Below, one piece after another: positions 1 through 9,010 of a stretch of DNA of 64,000 bases; position 1 is the first letter of the stretch, and every line of letters begins with the position of its first letter. This DNA comes from Spirochaetota bacterium. GTDB lineage: Bacteria > Spirochaetota > UBA4802 > UBA5550. The stretch spans positions 37,904 to 101,903 of the forward strand of contig JAGNKX010000017.1 in assembly GCA_017999915.1 (NCBI GenBank). Reading direction: 5' to 3'. Made by a program: the position numbers and the translations under genes. The notes beneath the pieces were generated by a model. It worked only from the letters and a program-made list of their open reading frames with translations, was not told the DNA's origin and made no database searches.

Positions 1-312
1 ATCAACAATGAGTATCTTTTTTTTACGATCGGGTGTCAATGCTGGAATACCGCCTGATTGTTATGACGCGTATTTAAACATACTCACAATTGCACTGGAA
101 TTCAATCAAAAAATGCATGTAGTTAAACGGTAGCGGCATGGTTTTTTTTCAATACCACTGAAACGATCGCGTCATTGATCACAGCGCGCGCCAATCCCGG
201 AGCTCTGCCGCGGGGTATTTTATTGTCGATAGACATAATGTGTTTGAAATTGTTAAATGCTTGACACTGACCGGTCCGCTTTTAATGCTTTGGACTGCAT
301 GAGGAGCGTCCT
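1..312. other. intergenic leader with possible promoter
   Basis: No convincing gene is visible in the first 312 bases. A TTGACA hexamer at 261-266 lies about 45 bases upstream of the first gene, but the -10 region around 283-289 is a poor match, so the promoter is tentative. A GAGGAG ribosome-binding site at about 301-306 precedes the ATG at 313 by a normal spacing. Confidence 0.4.
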
Positions 313-1572
313 ATGAAATTCAGGCTTATCTACCCCCGGTGGGAAAAACTTTCGGGGCAGACGAACTTCAACCTGCCGCCCCACGGGCCGGCGGTAATGG
401 CGGCTACCCTTCCTGACTATGTCGATGTTGAATTCATCGATGAAAATCTCGAGCGCTTCAGTTTCGATGACCCGGTCGATTTTGTGGGCATCTCCATGAT
501 GCTCACCACCCAGGTGAAACGGGGATGGGAGATCGCCGACGAGTTCCGGCGCCGCGGGAAGAAGGTCATATTCGGAGGCATATCCGCCATGCTCCATGCC
601 GAGGAGACCCTGGAGCACGCCGACGCCCTGTTCCTGGGGGAGTCCGAAGGCCGCATGGAAGAGGTTTTCACCGATTTCAGGAACGGGAATCTCAAGAAGG
701 TGTATAATTACCTTGCCGATCTTCCTCCTATCGAGAGCGTGGGGCCGGCCCGCCGGAGCATTTACAACCGCGACCTCTATTACTACAAGGGCGTGCAGAT
801 GGTGGATCTGGTCCACGCCTCACGGGGGTGCCGGTTCAACTGCTATCCCTGCGCAGTTCCCTACCTGGGGGGAAGGAAGTTCCGGCCCCGTCCCATCGAC
901 AGGGCCATAGAGGAGATCGCCCTCGCGGACAATAACCGCCTCTTCGTGGTGGACAATTCCCTGGCCCAGGACACGCAGTGGGAGATGGACCTCTTCCGCG
1001 AGATGATACCCCTCAAGAAAAACTGGTGCAGCCACACCATCGAGGACAAGCCTGAGGTCCTGGACCTGGCGCGGCAGGCCGGCGCCTGGTACGTGTACCA
1101 GGCCGTGTTCGACATGTCGGATTTTATCAGGGAGCGCATCAAGCGCTACCATGACCACGACATCGCCGTGGAGGGGACCATCCTCCTGGGCATGGACAAC
1201 CATGACGAGGAGTACATCAAGCGCTTCATCGATTTCCTCCTGGAGATCGACCTGGACCTTGCCGAGTTCACGGTCCTCACGCCCTTTCCCCATACCAAGG
1301 CCTACGACGACATGCGCAAGCAGAAGCGTATTATCAGCCATGACTGGAACGATTTCAACGCCGGCAAGGTGGTGTATCAGCCGAAGCTGATGAGCCCGGA
1401 GCGTCTCCAGGAGCTCTACTATTTCGCCTGGGAGCGGTTCTACCGGGACGAGCCGCAGCAGATGAAGATGTACAAGCTCATCAGGAAGGTGGCGGAGCGG
1501 GAGATGGCCCTGGGGACCTACAGGCCGCGGCGCCGCGACCTGATTCGGAAAGCCTTCGGCGAGACCCTGTAG
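313..1572 (+). CDS. B12-binding-type radical SAM protein
   Basis: A 419-residue radical SAM enzyme. The CX3CX2C cluster motif is C173-RFN-C177-YP-C180, inside a segment starting SRGCRFNC, which would hold the 4Fe-4S cluster that cleaves S-adenosylmethionine. The N-terminal ~140 residues look like the Rossmann-like cobalamin-binding domain of the BchE/MiaB-like superfamily (pattern VDFVGISMM...GGISAM), though no clear DxHxxG cobalamin ligand is seen, so B12 dependence is uncertain. The start is supported by a GAGGAG site. The substrate cannot be told. The gene lies about 260 bases upstream of, and co-directional with, the BtrH-like locus, so it might tailor that product, but a shared transcript is not evident. 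Confidence 0.8.
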   Translation: MKFRLIYPRWEKLSGQTNFNLPPHGPAVMAATLPDYVDVEFIDENLERFSFDDPVDFVGISMMLTTQVKRGWEIADEFRRRGKKVIFGGISAMLHAEETLEHADALFLGESEGRMEEVFTDFRNGNLKKVYNYLADLPPIESVGPARRSIYNRDLYYYKGVQMVDLVHASRGCRFNCYPCAVPYLGGRKFRPRPIDRAIEEIALADNNRLFVVDNSLAQDTQWEMDLFREMIPLKKNWCSHTIEDKPEVLDLARQAGAWYVYQAVFDMSDFIRERIKRYHDHDIAVEGTILLGMDNHDEEYIKRFIDFLLEIDLDLAEFTVLTPFPHTKAYDDMRKQKRIISHDWNDFNAGKVVYQPKLMSPERLQELYYFAWERFYRDEPQQMKMYKLIRKVAEREMALGTYRPRRRDLIRKAFGETL

Positions 1573-1836
1573 GGGGCTTTAGCCGCCTGATTACCCTTTT
1601 TCATTTTTCCGGCTTCTTCCGAGTGCCGCATGTTTTTTATTGACAAAGAATGGTTGTGCTGATAGGTACATTATTCAGGGCCATGGACATGCCGGGTTTA
1701 CCCGTTATAGACTGTAACGGTTTTATGATCCATTATTACATGCGTTGACAGACATTTTTGAAGGGATCCGCAAAGACGGGAAGCGGGCGAGGTATCAGCA
1801 CATATAACTTTTTCGATCATAATGGAGGATTGTGAC
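1573..1836. promoter_or_regulatory. intergenic, possible promoter for BtrH-like pair
   Basis: No gene seen. TTGACA at 1640-1645 is followed 17 bases later by a weak -10 candidate (TAGGTA, 1663-1668). The downstream gene begins about 170 bases further on, so any transcript would have a long leader. No terminator hairpin was recognised behind the radical SAM gene. Confidence 0.3.
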
Positions 1837-2238
1837 GTGAAAGTCAAAGATGTTCCCCAAGAGGGAAAAAGAATGCTCAAGTCGACCCTGGTGCACTATG
1901 CCGTCAATGACGAGGGGGATTTCGTGAAGGTCCAGTCAACCGGATGGAACCCCGGCTATTACGCACATCTGAACATTCATGAAGAATTCATGGAGCTTGC
2001 GGAACAGGCGAAGGAGAGGGTCAGGAACAACCAGGCTTCGCCGCTGGAATACTTCATGTACCACGCTATTCAGGATGTGGACGGCCTGGCTGCTTTCATG
2101 GGAATATCAAAGCGGAAGGTAAAAAAGCATTTAACGCCTGAGGGGTTTGAGAAGCTGAGCGGTGAAATGCTCGAACGATACGCCCGTGTTCTGATTACGG
2201 ATGTTGAAACCATAAAAAAATTCAAGAGTACACTATAA
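1837..2238 (+). CDS. small HTH-like protein preceding BtrH homologue
   Basis: A 133-residue protein of unrecognised family. The GTG start at 1837 is preferred over an ATG at 1822 because GGAGG at 1824-1828 is 8 bases before it. The segment DVDGLAAFMGISKRKVKKHL resembles a helix-turn-helix, so DNA binding is possible. Its stop overlaps the ATG of the next gene by one base (TAATG), showing translational coupling with the BtrH-like acyltransferase. It may be a dedicated regulator or partner of that enzyme; no catalytic motif is visible. Confidence 0.65.
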   Translation: MKVKDVPQEGKRMLKSTLVHYAVNDEGDFVKVQSTGWNPGYYAHLNIHEEFMELAEQAKERVRNNQASPLEYFMYHAIQDVDGLAAFMGISKRKVKKHLTPEGFEKLSGEMLERYARVLITDVETIKKFKSTL

Positions 2239-3257
2239 TGGAACAGAAATCACCGCAGGCGGAATACATCAACTATCAGGGGGGGCACTGCGAATCGGCT
2301 TCAGTCTCATCCCTGGTAAGAAATTTCGGTTTCGAATTATCGGAACCGATGGCGCTGGGGATCGCGAGCAATATCGGCTTCGTCTTCCTGCCCTTCATCA
2401 AGGTCTGGGGCAAGCCTCTTATCGCCTTCAGGATGTTGCCCCAGAGCATAGTAAAAGGGGTCCAGAAGCGGCTGGGTATCGAATTCCGCATCAAGACCTA
2501 CGACGATCAGCGGGAAGCCATGGACGAGCTGGACCGGCTCCTTGAAGAGGGGAGGGCAGTCGGAATACAGGCTTCTGTGGAGCATCTTCCCTATTTTCTG
2601 GGGGAATTCCGCATCCCCTTCAACGGCCACATGACCATCATTCACGGGAAGGACGGTGACGATTATCTCGTCAGCGATCCCCTGTACGACCATCCCACGC
2701 GTATCAGTCGCGAGGATCTTCAGAAGGCGCGCTTTGCCGAGGGGCCCAATGCCCCGAAGGGCTTTATCTTCTATCCCGTATGCCTTCCGGAGGCGGTGGA
2801 TTACCGGAAAGCGATAAAAAAGGCCGTAAAGCGCGTCGCCACTATGATGCTGCAGCCGACATTTCCTTATTACGGCGTGTTTGGCATTAACACCTTTGCC
2901 CGGACCGTCCGCAAGCTTCCGAAAAAAAGAGATATGAAGTATATCCGCTCGTTCATGAGCAATGTTTTTCTCTTTCAGGAAGAGATCGGCACCGGAGGCG
3001 GAGGGTTCCGGTACATGTACGCAGCCTTTCTCCGGGAGGCCTATGATATGCTGCAGATACCGGAGCTTCTGGAGGCGTCCAAACAGATGGTCCAGATCGG
3101 GGATACATGGCGGAGGGCGGCGGCGTCCTGTGCAAAATTCATTCAACGTCAGGAAAGCACCGTTGACCTGGATGGGGCGGCCCAATTGTACCGCGAGTGC
3201 GCGCGGAAGGAAAAAGAGGTCTACCGGATGCTGAAAAGAATCAGGTGGAACCAGTAA
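2238..3257 (+). CDS. BtrH-like (papain-fold) acyltransferase
   Basis: A 339-residue protein whose N-terminal half matches the BtrH_N pattern: GGHCES with candidate nucleophile C18, then FNGHM with H131, and VSDP with D147, a Cys-His-Asp triad of the papain-like fold. BtrH in butirosin biosynthesis moves an acyl group from an acyl carrier protein to an amine. The C-terminal ~140 residues are helical and of unknown role. An ACP gene and ketosynthases lie just across on the opposite strand, so this protein may release or transfer an ACP-bound acyl chain. That link is inference. It ends 26 bases from the convergent KS-like gene. Confidence 0.75.
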   Translation: MEQKSPQAEYINYQGGHCESASVSSLVRNFGFELSEPMALGIASNIGFVFLPFIKVWGKPLIAFRMLPQSIVKGVQKRLGIEFRIKTYDDQREAMDELDRLLEEGRAVGIQASVEHLPYFLGEFRIPFNGHMTIIHGKDGDDYLVSDPLYDHPTRISREDLQKARFAEGPNAPKGFIFYPVCLPEAVDYRKAIKKAVKRVATMMLQPTFPYYGVFGINTFARTVRKLPKKRDMKYIRSFMSNVFLFQEEIGTGGGGFRYMYAAFLREAYDMLQIPELLEASKQMVQIGDTWRRAAASCAKFIQRQESTVDLDGAAQLYRECARKEKEVYRMLKRIRWNQ

Positions 3258-3283
3258 TATCTTTCAATGGCCGACGGGAGGCA

Positions 3284-4153
3284 TCAGCATTTTTCGCACA
3301 GAAGCACCACGTGTTGTCTCAGGTCATTCCTGTTGACATGGACCATCGACGTGTCACTGCCTGACGCAAAGAAGGCGCTCACCGCGAAGGAAGCCGCGGT
3401 ATCATAAAAACCGTTCATGCCGATATAATCGAGCTCCTCCTTCGGGGCGCAGGCCTTTTTCCATATCTCCTTTTCCTGCGGCGTCATGAGTATCCCGAAG
3501 GCGAGAGTCATGTCTGCTCCGGCGTTGTTTCGCGTCCAATGGATGGCCTGATCCCGGTCTGAAAAGGTCCGCAGGTCATTCACTTTTCCGAGGGCCCCTT
3601 CCGCGTCGGCGGTGCAATAGAGCCAGCTGCTTCCTTCCACCAGCTTTACGTCATGGTACGATCGATCGTATTTTTTCACGAAGTGTTCCCGCGATATCAC
3701 GGCCTCGTCAACGCCGCCCACCAGGGCCTCCGAGACATGGCCCAGATCGAAATCAACCATCGCCAGCTCCAGCGCCCGTTCAAAGGAGACGTTCTTGCTC
3801 GAAACCGTGATGCTTCTTCCCAGGGACTTCAGGCTCTGGGCCACGTAGAACGACGCGGTATTGCTCATGGTGTTGATGAAGTTGAAGGGTTTGGGGAAGG
3901 AGTTTTCCCGGTACATCTGGCGCAGGACGTTTTCCGTATCGCCCAGGTTGCCGTTTTCAGTCGCAATAAAGACGGCGATGGATTTGTCGAAATCCCTGTT
4001 GTGCAGGCATCGATGTACGCCCAGCAGCGACAGGAGGATGAATTTATTGACCCTGCGGAAAAAGAAATCGGTATAATTTTTCAAGTCGGCCTTTAAGCCG
4101 TCGATTTCATCGACGGGATCGCAGATAAAGGGTGAAACAGCCTGTACGTACAT
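3284..4153 (-). CDS. ketosynthase-like protein without catalytic Cys (CLF-like)
   Basis: A 289-residue thiolase-fold protein, shorter than a full ketosynthase (~400). Aligning LGRSITVSSKNVSFERALEL with GPCYTFTTACTSAANCLLYA of the neighbouring ketosynthase puts N121 at the nucleophilic Cys position. The two active-site His motifs (HATG and GHTVG in the neighbour) are also absent. This recalls the chain-length-factor subunit (KS-beta) of type II polyketide synthases and of aryl-polyene systems, which pairs with an active KS. It follows the KS gene by 5 bases in the same operon. It may instead be an unrelated structural paralogue; the pairing is inferred from the gene order. Confidence 0.65.
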   Translation of the reverse strand: MYVQAVSPFICDPVDEIDGLKADLKNYTDFFFRRVNKFILLSLLGVHRCLHNRDFDKSIAVFIATENGNLGDTENVLRQMYRENSFPKPFNFINTMSNTASFYVAQSLKSLGRSITVSSKNVSFERALELAMVDFDLGHVSEALVGGVDEAVISREHFVKKYDRSYHDVKLVEGSSWLYCTADAEGALGKVNDLRTFSDRDQAIHWTRNNAGADMTLAFGILMTPQEKEIWKKACAPKEELDYIGMNGFYDTAASFAVSAFFASGSDTSMVHVNRNDLRQHVVLLCEKC

Positions 4154-4158
4154 GATGG

Positions 4159-5319
4159 TTATTCCTTGTTGGTAACTATATTGGACGTGCAGTTGCCGCC
4201 GAATCCGAAGTAATTGAGCATGACCGTCGCCCTGGATAGCTCAAGCGGCTCGGTGAGGGGCCGCGCGTTTATCTCCTCGTCGACCTCGGCAAATCCCGGT
4301 GTGGCGGGGAAAAATCCCCGCTTGACGCACTCCGTGGCGATGACAAGCTCGATCACGCCGCAGGCCCCCACGGTATGGCCGATATAGGGCTTCAGTCCGG
4401 TAAAGGGAGGCAGGGAATCGCCGAAAGCCTTCCGCATGCCGTTGAATTCCGTGACGTCGTTGGCGGGGCTCCCGGTGGCGTGGGCCTTCACCGCGTCAAT
4501 GTCCGCCAATGTGAGGCCGCAGTTGTTTATGGCGTCGCCGATCACGAAGGCGATATCGTCTCCCTCTATATTGTGGGTGGTGACGTTAAAGGTGTCGCAG
4601 GCATTGGATCCGCCCAGGAAGCGGAAGTCATCCGGGGATTTCCCCTTCCGGTCCAGGACAACAACGCCGCATCCTTCGCCCATGATGATGCCGATCCTGT
4701 TCTTGTCGAAAGGCTTGTACCCGAACGGCTCGATGAGCTTCATCGATTCAAAACCGTAGAAGCCGACCTCGTTGAAAAGGTCGTAGCCGACAACGATGGC
4801 CCGCTCGATGCGGCCGGTCCGAATCATGGACGACGCGTAGAGGAGGCAGTTCGCGGCGGAGGTGCAGGCGGTCGTGAAGGTGTAGCAGGGCCCCTGAATC
4901 CCCCAGGTATCGGCGACGATGCCGGCGATCTTTCCGTATCCGGGGGACTCGTAGGAGAGTCTCTTCGTGCCGTTTTCACCGTCGCGGCGGTAGGTCATCT
5001 CGAACATCGGCATGTCAATGGATGTCGATCCGAAAAAAAGGGCGCTCTCCCTTATTTCCACGTCGTTCAGGCCGGCGTTGTCGATGGCCCGGGAAACCGT
5101 GGCGTGGAGGGTCTCATAAAAATAACGCTCCAGGTCCGCGTTCCGGTCCTCACCGCCGGGGATGCTATAGTAGGGGCGGCCGTAGTCGAGGGAAGCGATA
5201 CGGACCGGCAGGTTCGCCGCCCCGCATTCCATGGACCGGACGCGGCCTATGACCCGGTCGATATCATGGCCCAGGGAACAGGCGACGGCCGAGCCGCGGA
5301 TGAAAACCTTATTTGTCAT
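4159..5319 (-). CDS. beta-ketoacyl-ACP synthase (KS, FabF-like)
   Basis: A 386-residue condensing enzyme with the Cys-His-His triad intact: C152 in TTACTSA, H280 in KAHATGSPAND and H315 in PYIGHTVGACG. It would carry out decarboxylative Claisen condensation on ACP-bound chains. ATG at 5319 is chosen because GGAG lies 7-10 bases upstream and it avoids a 26-base overlap; an in-frame start at 5349 is possible. The gene sits between the ACP (4-base gap) and the Cys-less KS-like partner, giving the look of a minimal type II polyketide/fatty acid synthase. It is probably not the housekeeping FabF, as no other fab genes are near. Confidence 0.85.
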   Translation of the reverse strand: MTNKVFIRGSAVACSLGHDIDRVIGRVRSMECGAANLPVRIASLDYGRPYYSIPGGEDRNADLERYFYETLHATVSRAIDNAGLNDVEIRESALFFGSTSIDMPMFEMTYRRDGENGTKRLSYESPGYGKIAGIVADTWGIQGPCYTFTTACTSAANCLLYASSMIRTGRIERAIVVGYDLFNEVGFYGFESMKLIEPFGYKPFDKNRIGIIMGEGCGVVVLDRKGKSPDDFRFLGGSNACDTFNVTTHNIEGDDIAFVIGDAINNCGLTLADIDAVKAHATGSPANDVTEFNGMRKAFGDSLPPFTGLKPYIGHTVGACGVIELVIATECVKRGFFPATPGFAEVDEEINARPLTEPLELSRATVMLNYFGFGGNCTSNIVTNKE

Positions 5320-5323
5320 GCCG

Positions 5324-5590
5324 TCACTCCGGCTGGATATAATCGGCAAAGGTGTTTATGGTCTTCATCACCCTTCTCAGCACCTTGCTGTCGGTGATGA
5401 CCACGCCGTACTTGTTCTGCACGGCTATCGATATCTGGAGGGCGTCGACTGAGTCGAGACCTATGGGCGAATCCGATCCGAAGAGGGTGTCGTCGTCGCC
5501 TATCTCATCCGCGGTTATGTCAAGATCGCATTCGGCGATTATGAGTTCCTTCAGGTCGTTTTTCAGTTTTTCGTCAGATGATCCTTTCAT
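5324..5590 (-). CDS. acyl carrier protein
   Basis: An 88-residue acidic helical protein with the phosphopantetheine site S47 in GLDSVDALQI, in the usual DSL/DSV context. It would tether growing acyl chains for the adjacent ketosynthase. An AGGA-type ribosome-binding site precedes the ATG. It is immediately upstream of the KS gene in a minus-strand operon with the ABC transporter. It is probably a specialised ACP, because the usual fab neighbours are absent. Confidence 0.85.
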   Translation of the reverse strand: MKGSSDEKLKNDLKELIIAECDLDITADEIGDDDTLFGSDSPIGLDSVDALQISIAVQNKYGVVITDSKVLRRVMKTINTFADYIQPE

Positions 5591-5657
5591 TGGCTATCCT
5601 GCCTTGTAAAATGTGACCGGCCCCCTCGTTCGTTCATCGGCGCCGGTGCGAAGATGG

Positions 5658-6872
5658 TTATATAATTCTTTTTCTTATCAACACGCCGGTTGCCGCGATC
5701 ATGATGGCGCTTGTCAGCAGCAACAGGGCGCATTCCGTCATGATGTCGGGGATTCCCCCGTTCCTGAGCATGATATCAAGGAACCCCTCCATCCCCCAGG
5801 AAAGGGGGGATATGTGAGAGAGCTGCTGAAGGAATTTCGGCATGACGAATTTCGGCACCATTATGCCGCCGATCGCCGACAATATGATGATCAGGACTAT
5901 CCCGACCCCGTTGGCGACGATGCTGCTTCGTGACGCGGACGAGATCAATAGGCCATAGGATATGGCGTTCATGCTGATGCAGGTTGAAAGGAGGAACAGC
6001 CCGAGAAATGAATTGCCGATTTGTATGGTGTCCCCGCCCAGGAGGGGAACGAGGTAGCGTCCCACGCAGAGCATGGACACGACCTGCACCAAGCTGATGG
6101 TGTAATATGACACGATTTTGCCGATAATCAGGTACCGGCTTTTGATGTTGATGCTGCGCAGTCTCTGGAACGTGCCATTGTTTTTTTCCGTGTGAAAAAT
6201 GGTCGATATGGGGAGTATGAGAAAATACATGGAAAACACGAGCCATGCCGGAACGCTCTGCTGGGCAGCGCTCGGGATGATCGTATCACGTCTGTCCTTG
6301 TATACGTACATGGTTTTCAGGGCGCCTTCGACGGACCTGAGCAGGGCATCCCTGTTGATGCCGGCAAAAGCCAGGAGAGGGGCGTTTTTGTTCACAAAGG
6401 CGGCGAGCCTCATTTTTGAGAGCTCCATTTCGATCTGGTTTTTCACCACCAGCTGGGTAAGCATCTGCATGGTGGGATCGATGAGCATGGTGACCGGCTC
6501 AACCTCCGGTCCCGTTCCGAGGTCACGGGCATACGAAGCAAAGGTGTCGTTGATCGTCAGGGCGAACTTGTGGTCGCCATCCAGTAGTTTTCGGGACAAC
6601 TGATCGGTCGACATGGCGCCGTCCAGTTCCGTCACGGACAGGTTTTGAAGGGTCTTCAGGATGCCGATAAATTGTTGTGATTCGGCGCTCCGGCTGTGGT
6701 CAACGGATAAAATATGGATTTTAAAATTCGAATGGGCCTGGAAAAGCGCCTGCATGGACAGGGACATGACCAGAATGAACACCACCGGCATGATGATCAG
6801 TATCATGAAGGACTGGATGTCCCGGTAGATTTCGAGCATCTCCTTTTTTATTATATAATAAAGCCGTTTCAT
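5658..6872 (-). CDS. ABC-2 type transporter permease
   Basis: A 404-residue membrane protein: one N-terminal transmembrane segment (about residues 21-43), a large extracytoplasmic domain (about 45-220), then five or so C-terminal membrane segments ending in RKRII. This is the layout of drug/lipid/natural-product exporters of the ABC-2 family (YhaP/LnrN-like). Its start overlaps the ATPase stop by 4 bases, so the two are translationally coupled. The KS/ACP genes downstream suggest it exports the lipid or polyketide product, which is inference. Confidence 0.85.
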   Translation of the reverse strand: MKRLYYIIKKEMLEIYRDIQSFMILIIMPVVFILVMSLSMQALFQAHSNFKIHILSVDHSRSAESQQFIGILKTLQNLSVTELDGAMSTDQLSRKLLDGDHKFALTINDTFASYARDLGTGPEVEPVTMLIDPTMQMLTQLVVKNQIEMELSKMRLAAFVNKNAPLLAFAGINRDALLRSVEGALKTMYVYKDRRDTIIPSAAQQSVPAWLVFSMYFLILPISTIFHTEKNNGTFQRLRSINIKSRYLIIGKIVSYYTISLVQVVSMLCVGRYLVPLLGGDTIQIGNSFLGLFLLSTCISMNAISYGLLISSASRSSIVANGVGIVLIIILSAIGGIMVPKFVMPKFLQQLSHISPLSWGMEGFLDIMLRNGGIPDIMTECALLLLTSAIMIAATGVLIRKRII

Positions 6873-7798
6873 TCCTCGTCCCTGAGATTTTTACTGGTCA
6901 AACGCAGGAAAAGGTCTTCCAGCCTGTTTGCGTTGTACCGTATGTTCTGTATCGATATATTCCCGTCGCGCAGAGCTGTCAGAATGTGAATGAACGAGTT
7001 GAGGTATTGATCGTTTTTTTCGATCACAATTGAATTGCCAGTACAGAAGACACCGGGGACGTCTTTGATGTACGACCCGATCATGCCGTTGAGTTCGGTC
7101 TCCGGAATCTGGATCGCAAAGGCGTCACTCGATGCCAGTATGGTTTCCTTCGGACCGCGCAAGATGATACTGCCTTCATCAATGATGGTTATCTCATCGG
7201 ATATATGCTCAATTTCATCTATGTAGTGGGAGGTGTAGATGACGGTGGTTCCCTCTTCCTTGTTCAGCTTCCGGATCATCTCCAGTATGTAGTTCCTTGA
7301 TTGGGCGTCGACGCCGACCGTCGGCTCGTCAAGATAGAGGATTTTAGGGTTGTTCAGCAGCCCGATGGCAAAATTCAGGCGGCGCTTGAGGCCGCCTGAA
7401 AATTTGCCGGCGCGTTTCCGGTAAAAGGACTGCAACGAGGCGACCTCAATGGAATAATCGATGCGTTCCTTCAGCAGTGATCCGTGCAGCCCGTAGAGGA
7501 CGCCGAAATATTCCAGGTTTTCATAGGCGGTGAGGAGCGGGTAAAAGGCCAGTGTCTGCGGCACGATGCTGGACAGGGACTGTATTTCGGCGAGGTTGCC
7601 GTCAAGGTCCAGCCCATTAATGAGAACATGGCCTCCGCTTTTCTTGATGATACCGGTGAGTATGGAAACGAGAGTCGTTTTCCCGGCGCCGTTGGGTCCG
7701 AGCAGACCCGTAATGGCCCCCTCTTTTATGGTCAGGTCGATATCCCTCAGAGCTACGGTATCATCATACGCTTTATGGAGGCGCTCTATCGTGATCAT
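6869..7798 (-). CDS. ABC transporter ATP-binding protein
   Basis: A 309-residue ABC ATPase with Walker A (GPNGAGKTT), signature (SGGLKRR), Walker B (ILYLDEPTVG) and the switch His (TSHY). The ~90 residues after the ATPase core are typical of DrrA/CcmA-like exporters. It is the first gene of the five-gene minus-strand operon ATPase-permease-ACP-KS-KS-like and overlaps the permease by 4 bases. A G-rich stretch before the ATG may serve as ribosome-binding site. Confidence 0.92.
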   Translation of the reverse strand: MITIERLHKAYDDTVALRDIDLTIKEGAITGLLGPNGAGKTTLVSILTGIIKKSGGHVLINGLDLDGNLAEIQSLSSIVPQTLAFYPLLTAYENLEYFGVLYGLHGSLLKERIDYSIEVASLQSFYRKRAGKFSGGLKRRLNFAIGLLNNPKILYLDEPTVGVDAQSRNYILEMIRKLNKEEGTTVIYTSHYIDEIEHISDEITIIDEGSIILRGPKETILASSDAFAIQIPETELNGMIGSYIKDVPGVFCTGNSIVIEKNDQYLNSFIHILTALRDGNISIQNIRYNANRLEDLFLRLTSKNLRDEE

Positions 7799-8028
7799 GT
7801 GATGGACTTGAATCCCCCCCGGAACCGGTATCTAAGTAGAGATACAGTTAATGTTTGTACGCCAGCCGGACAAGGTCTGTCAACTATAATTCATCACGGC
7901 ATGGAATGGTTGGTGCAGGGCAGCCGAGGAGGCTAGAAGTCTGCATCGCAACAAGTCCATTCTATTACTAAAAAGATATTGATAAAAACAGCATCATGTT
8001 TTGGAGTCGTTAGTGAGAAAGGCAAGCA

Positions 8029-8409
8029 ATGGAATATAGTGACAGAACATTTGATTTCAAGGGCCGCTGGGACACCCCATCCCGGTGCGGGCTCAAAATC
8101 ATCAAAAATCCAGACCGCCACGTCGTCATCGTCACCGAGCTTTTTGAAGAGAATCCGGGGACATCCATAACCGAATTCAACACTGAGCTGGCGGCGATCA
8201 TTGTCAGGGAATTCGGCCTTGATCCGGCAAAGCTTGTATTCATCGAGCATAACCCGGACCGTGGCTCGAAGCTGGACCACTACAAGGAATCCTTTGACAG
8301 GGTGCGTTTCCGGAGGGATGGCTCCCGCTTTAGCGATCCGGAATGGGAGCGAATCGGCAGGGAACGGGTCGATGAGCTGATTGGGCAGGCCCGTTCTCTT
8401 ACTCCCTGA
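8029..8409 (+). CDS. hypothetical protein
   Basis: A 126-residue soluble protein, charged, with no signal peptide or membrane segment and no family recognised. Composition (balanced charge, regular hydrophobic spacing, segments such as HVVIVTELFEENPGTSITEF) looks like a folded alpha/beta protein. It is divergent from the ABC operon, with about 230 bases between them that could hold promoters for both. Confidence 0.6.
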   Translation: MEYSDRTFDFKGRWDTPSRCGLKIIKNPDRHVVIVTELFEENPGTSITEFNTELAAIIVREFGLDPAKLVFIEHNPDRGSKLDHYKESFDRVRFRRDGSRFSDPEWERIGRERVDELIGQARSLTP

Positions 8410-8496
8410 TTAAGCACCCGATAAAGTTTGACTAAAGGAGCTGTTTCACTCCCGGTTATGCAGCGCCTGTAGTAATGCTGCCAGGCTGGGGACCTG

Positions 8497-8790
8497 TTAT
8501 TTATCCGGATGAATCTGCCGCAGCACGACTTTTCCGCTGCTCAGGACCTGGAAATCGACCGGCGGCCGGTCCTCCGCGATATCGGCCAGCGACATGCCCC
8601 TTTTCCTGAGGGCCGTCTTGATTTTCGCGAGCAGTTCCGGGTCTGGAGTGAACTCGGTCCTCGAATCTCCCACCAGCCGGTAGAATTTTCCGTGGACATA
8701 TTCTATCTGATAATTATTGACGGCGCCGGAGGGTCCCTTTCCGGTTGAGATTTCCCTGCTTGTTTTTCCTTTTCCGTAGCTGCCCTTCAT
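8497..8790 (-). CDS. hypothetical protein
   Basis: A 97-residue protein. The start at 8790 is fixed by a strong AGGAGGTG site 7 bases upstream, rather than the longer frame to 8868. The N-terminal third is Gly/Lys/Ser-rich and basic (MKGSYGKGKTSREISTGKG), followed by a compact segment ending in VVLRQIHPDK. No family is recognised. It is convergent with the preceding hypothetical gene. Confidence 0.6.
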   Translation of the reverse strand: MKGSYGKGKTSREISTGKGPSGAVNNYQIEYVHGKFYRLVGDSRTEFTPDPELLAKIKTALRKRGMSLADIAEDRPPVDFQVLSSGKVVLRQIHPDK

Positions 8791-9010
8791 GACCGGCACC
8801 TCCTGGCGGCGTTCCCACTGAACCAATCTGGCTGCGCGTCCCTCCCGAAGGGGCGCTTCTTTGTCCACGCCATTGTATATTCAGCATGCACATGTAAGGG
8901 GGAAGGTCCAGCATTTTTTCCGGCGATGGGGTGCGGCTGCCTTTCATTACCGGCGGCCCGCGACGTTTGGTCAATACCGAAGGGAAAACCGATGTTAAAA
9001 ACGCAAACCC

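Noticed and set aside
253..816. Minus-strand open frame opposite the radical SAM gene
   Set aside because: It is the antisense shadow of a convincing radical SAM coding sequence and has no ribosome-binding site or recognisable domain.
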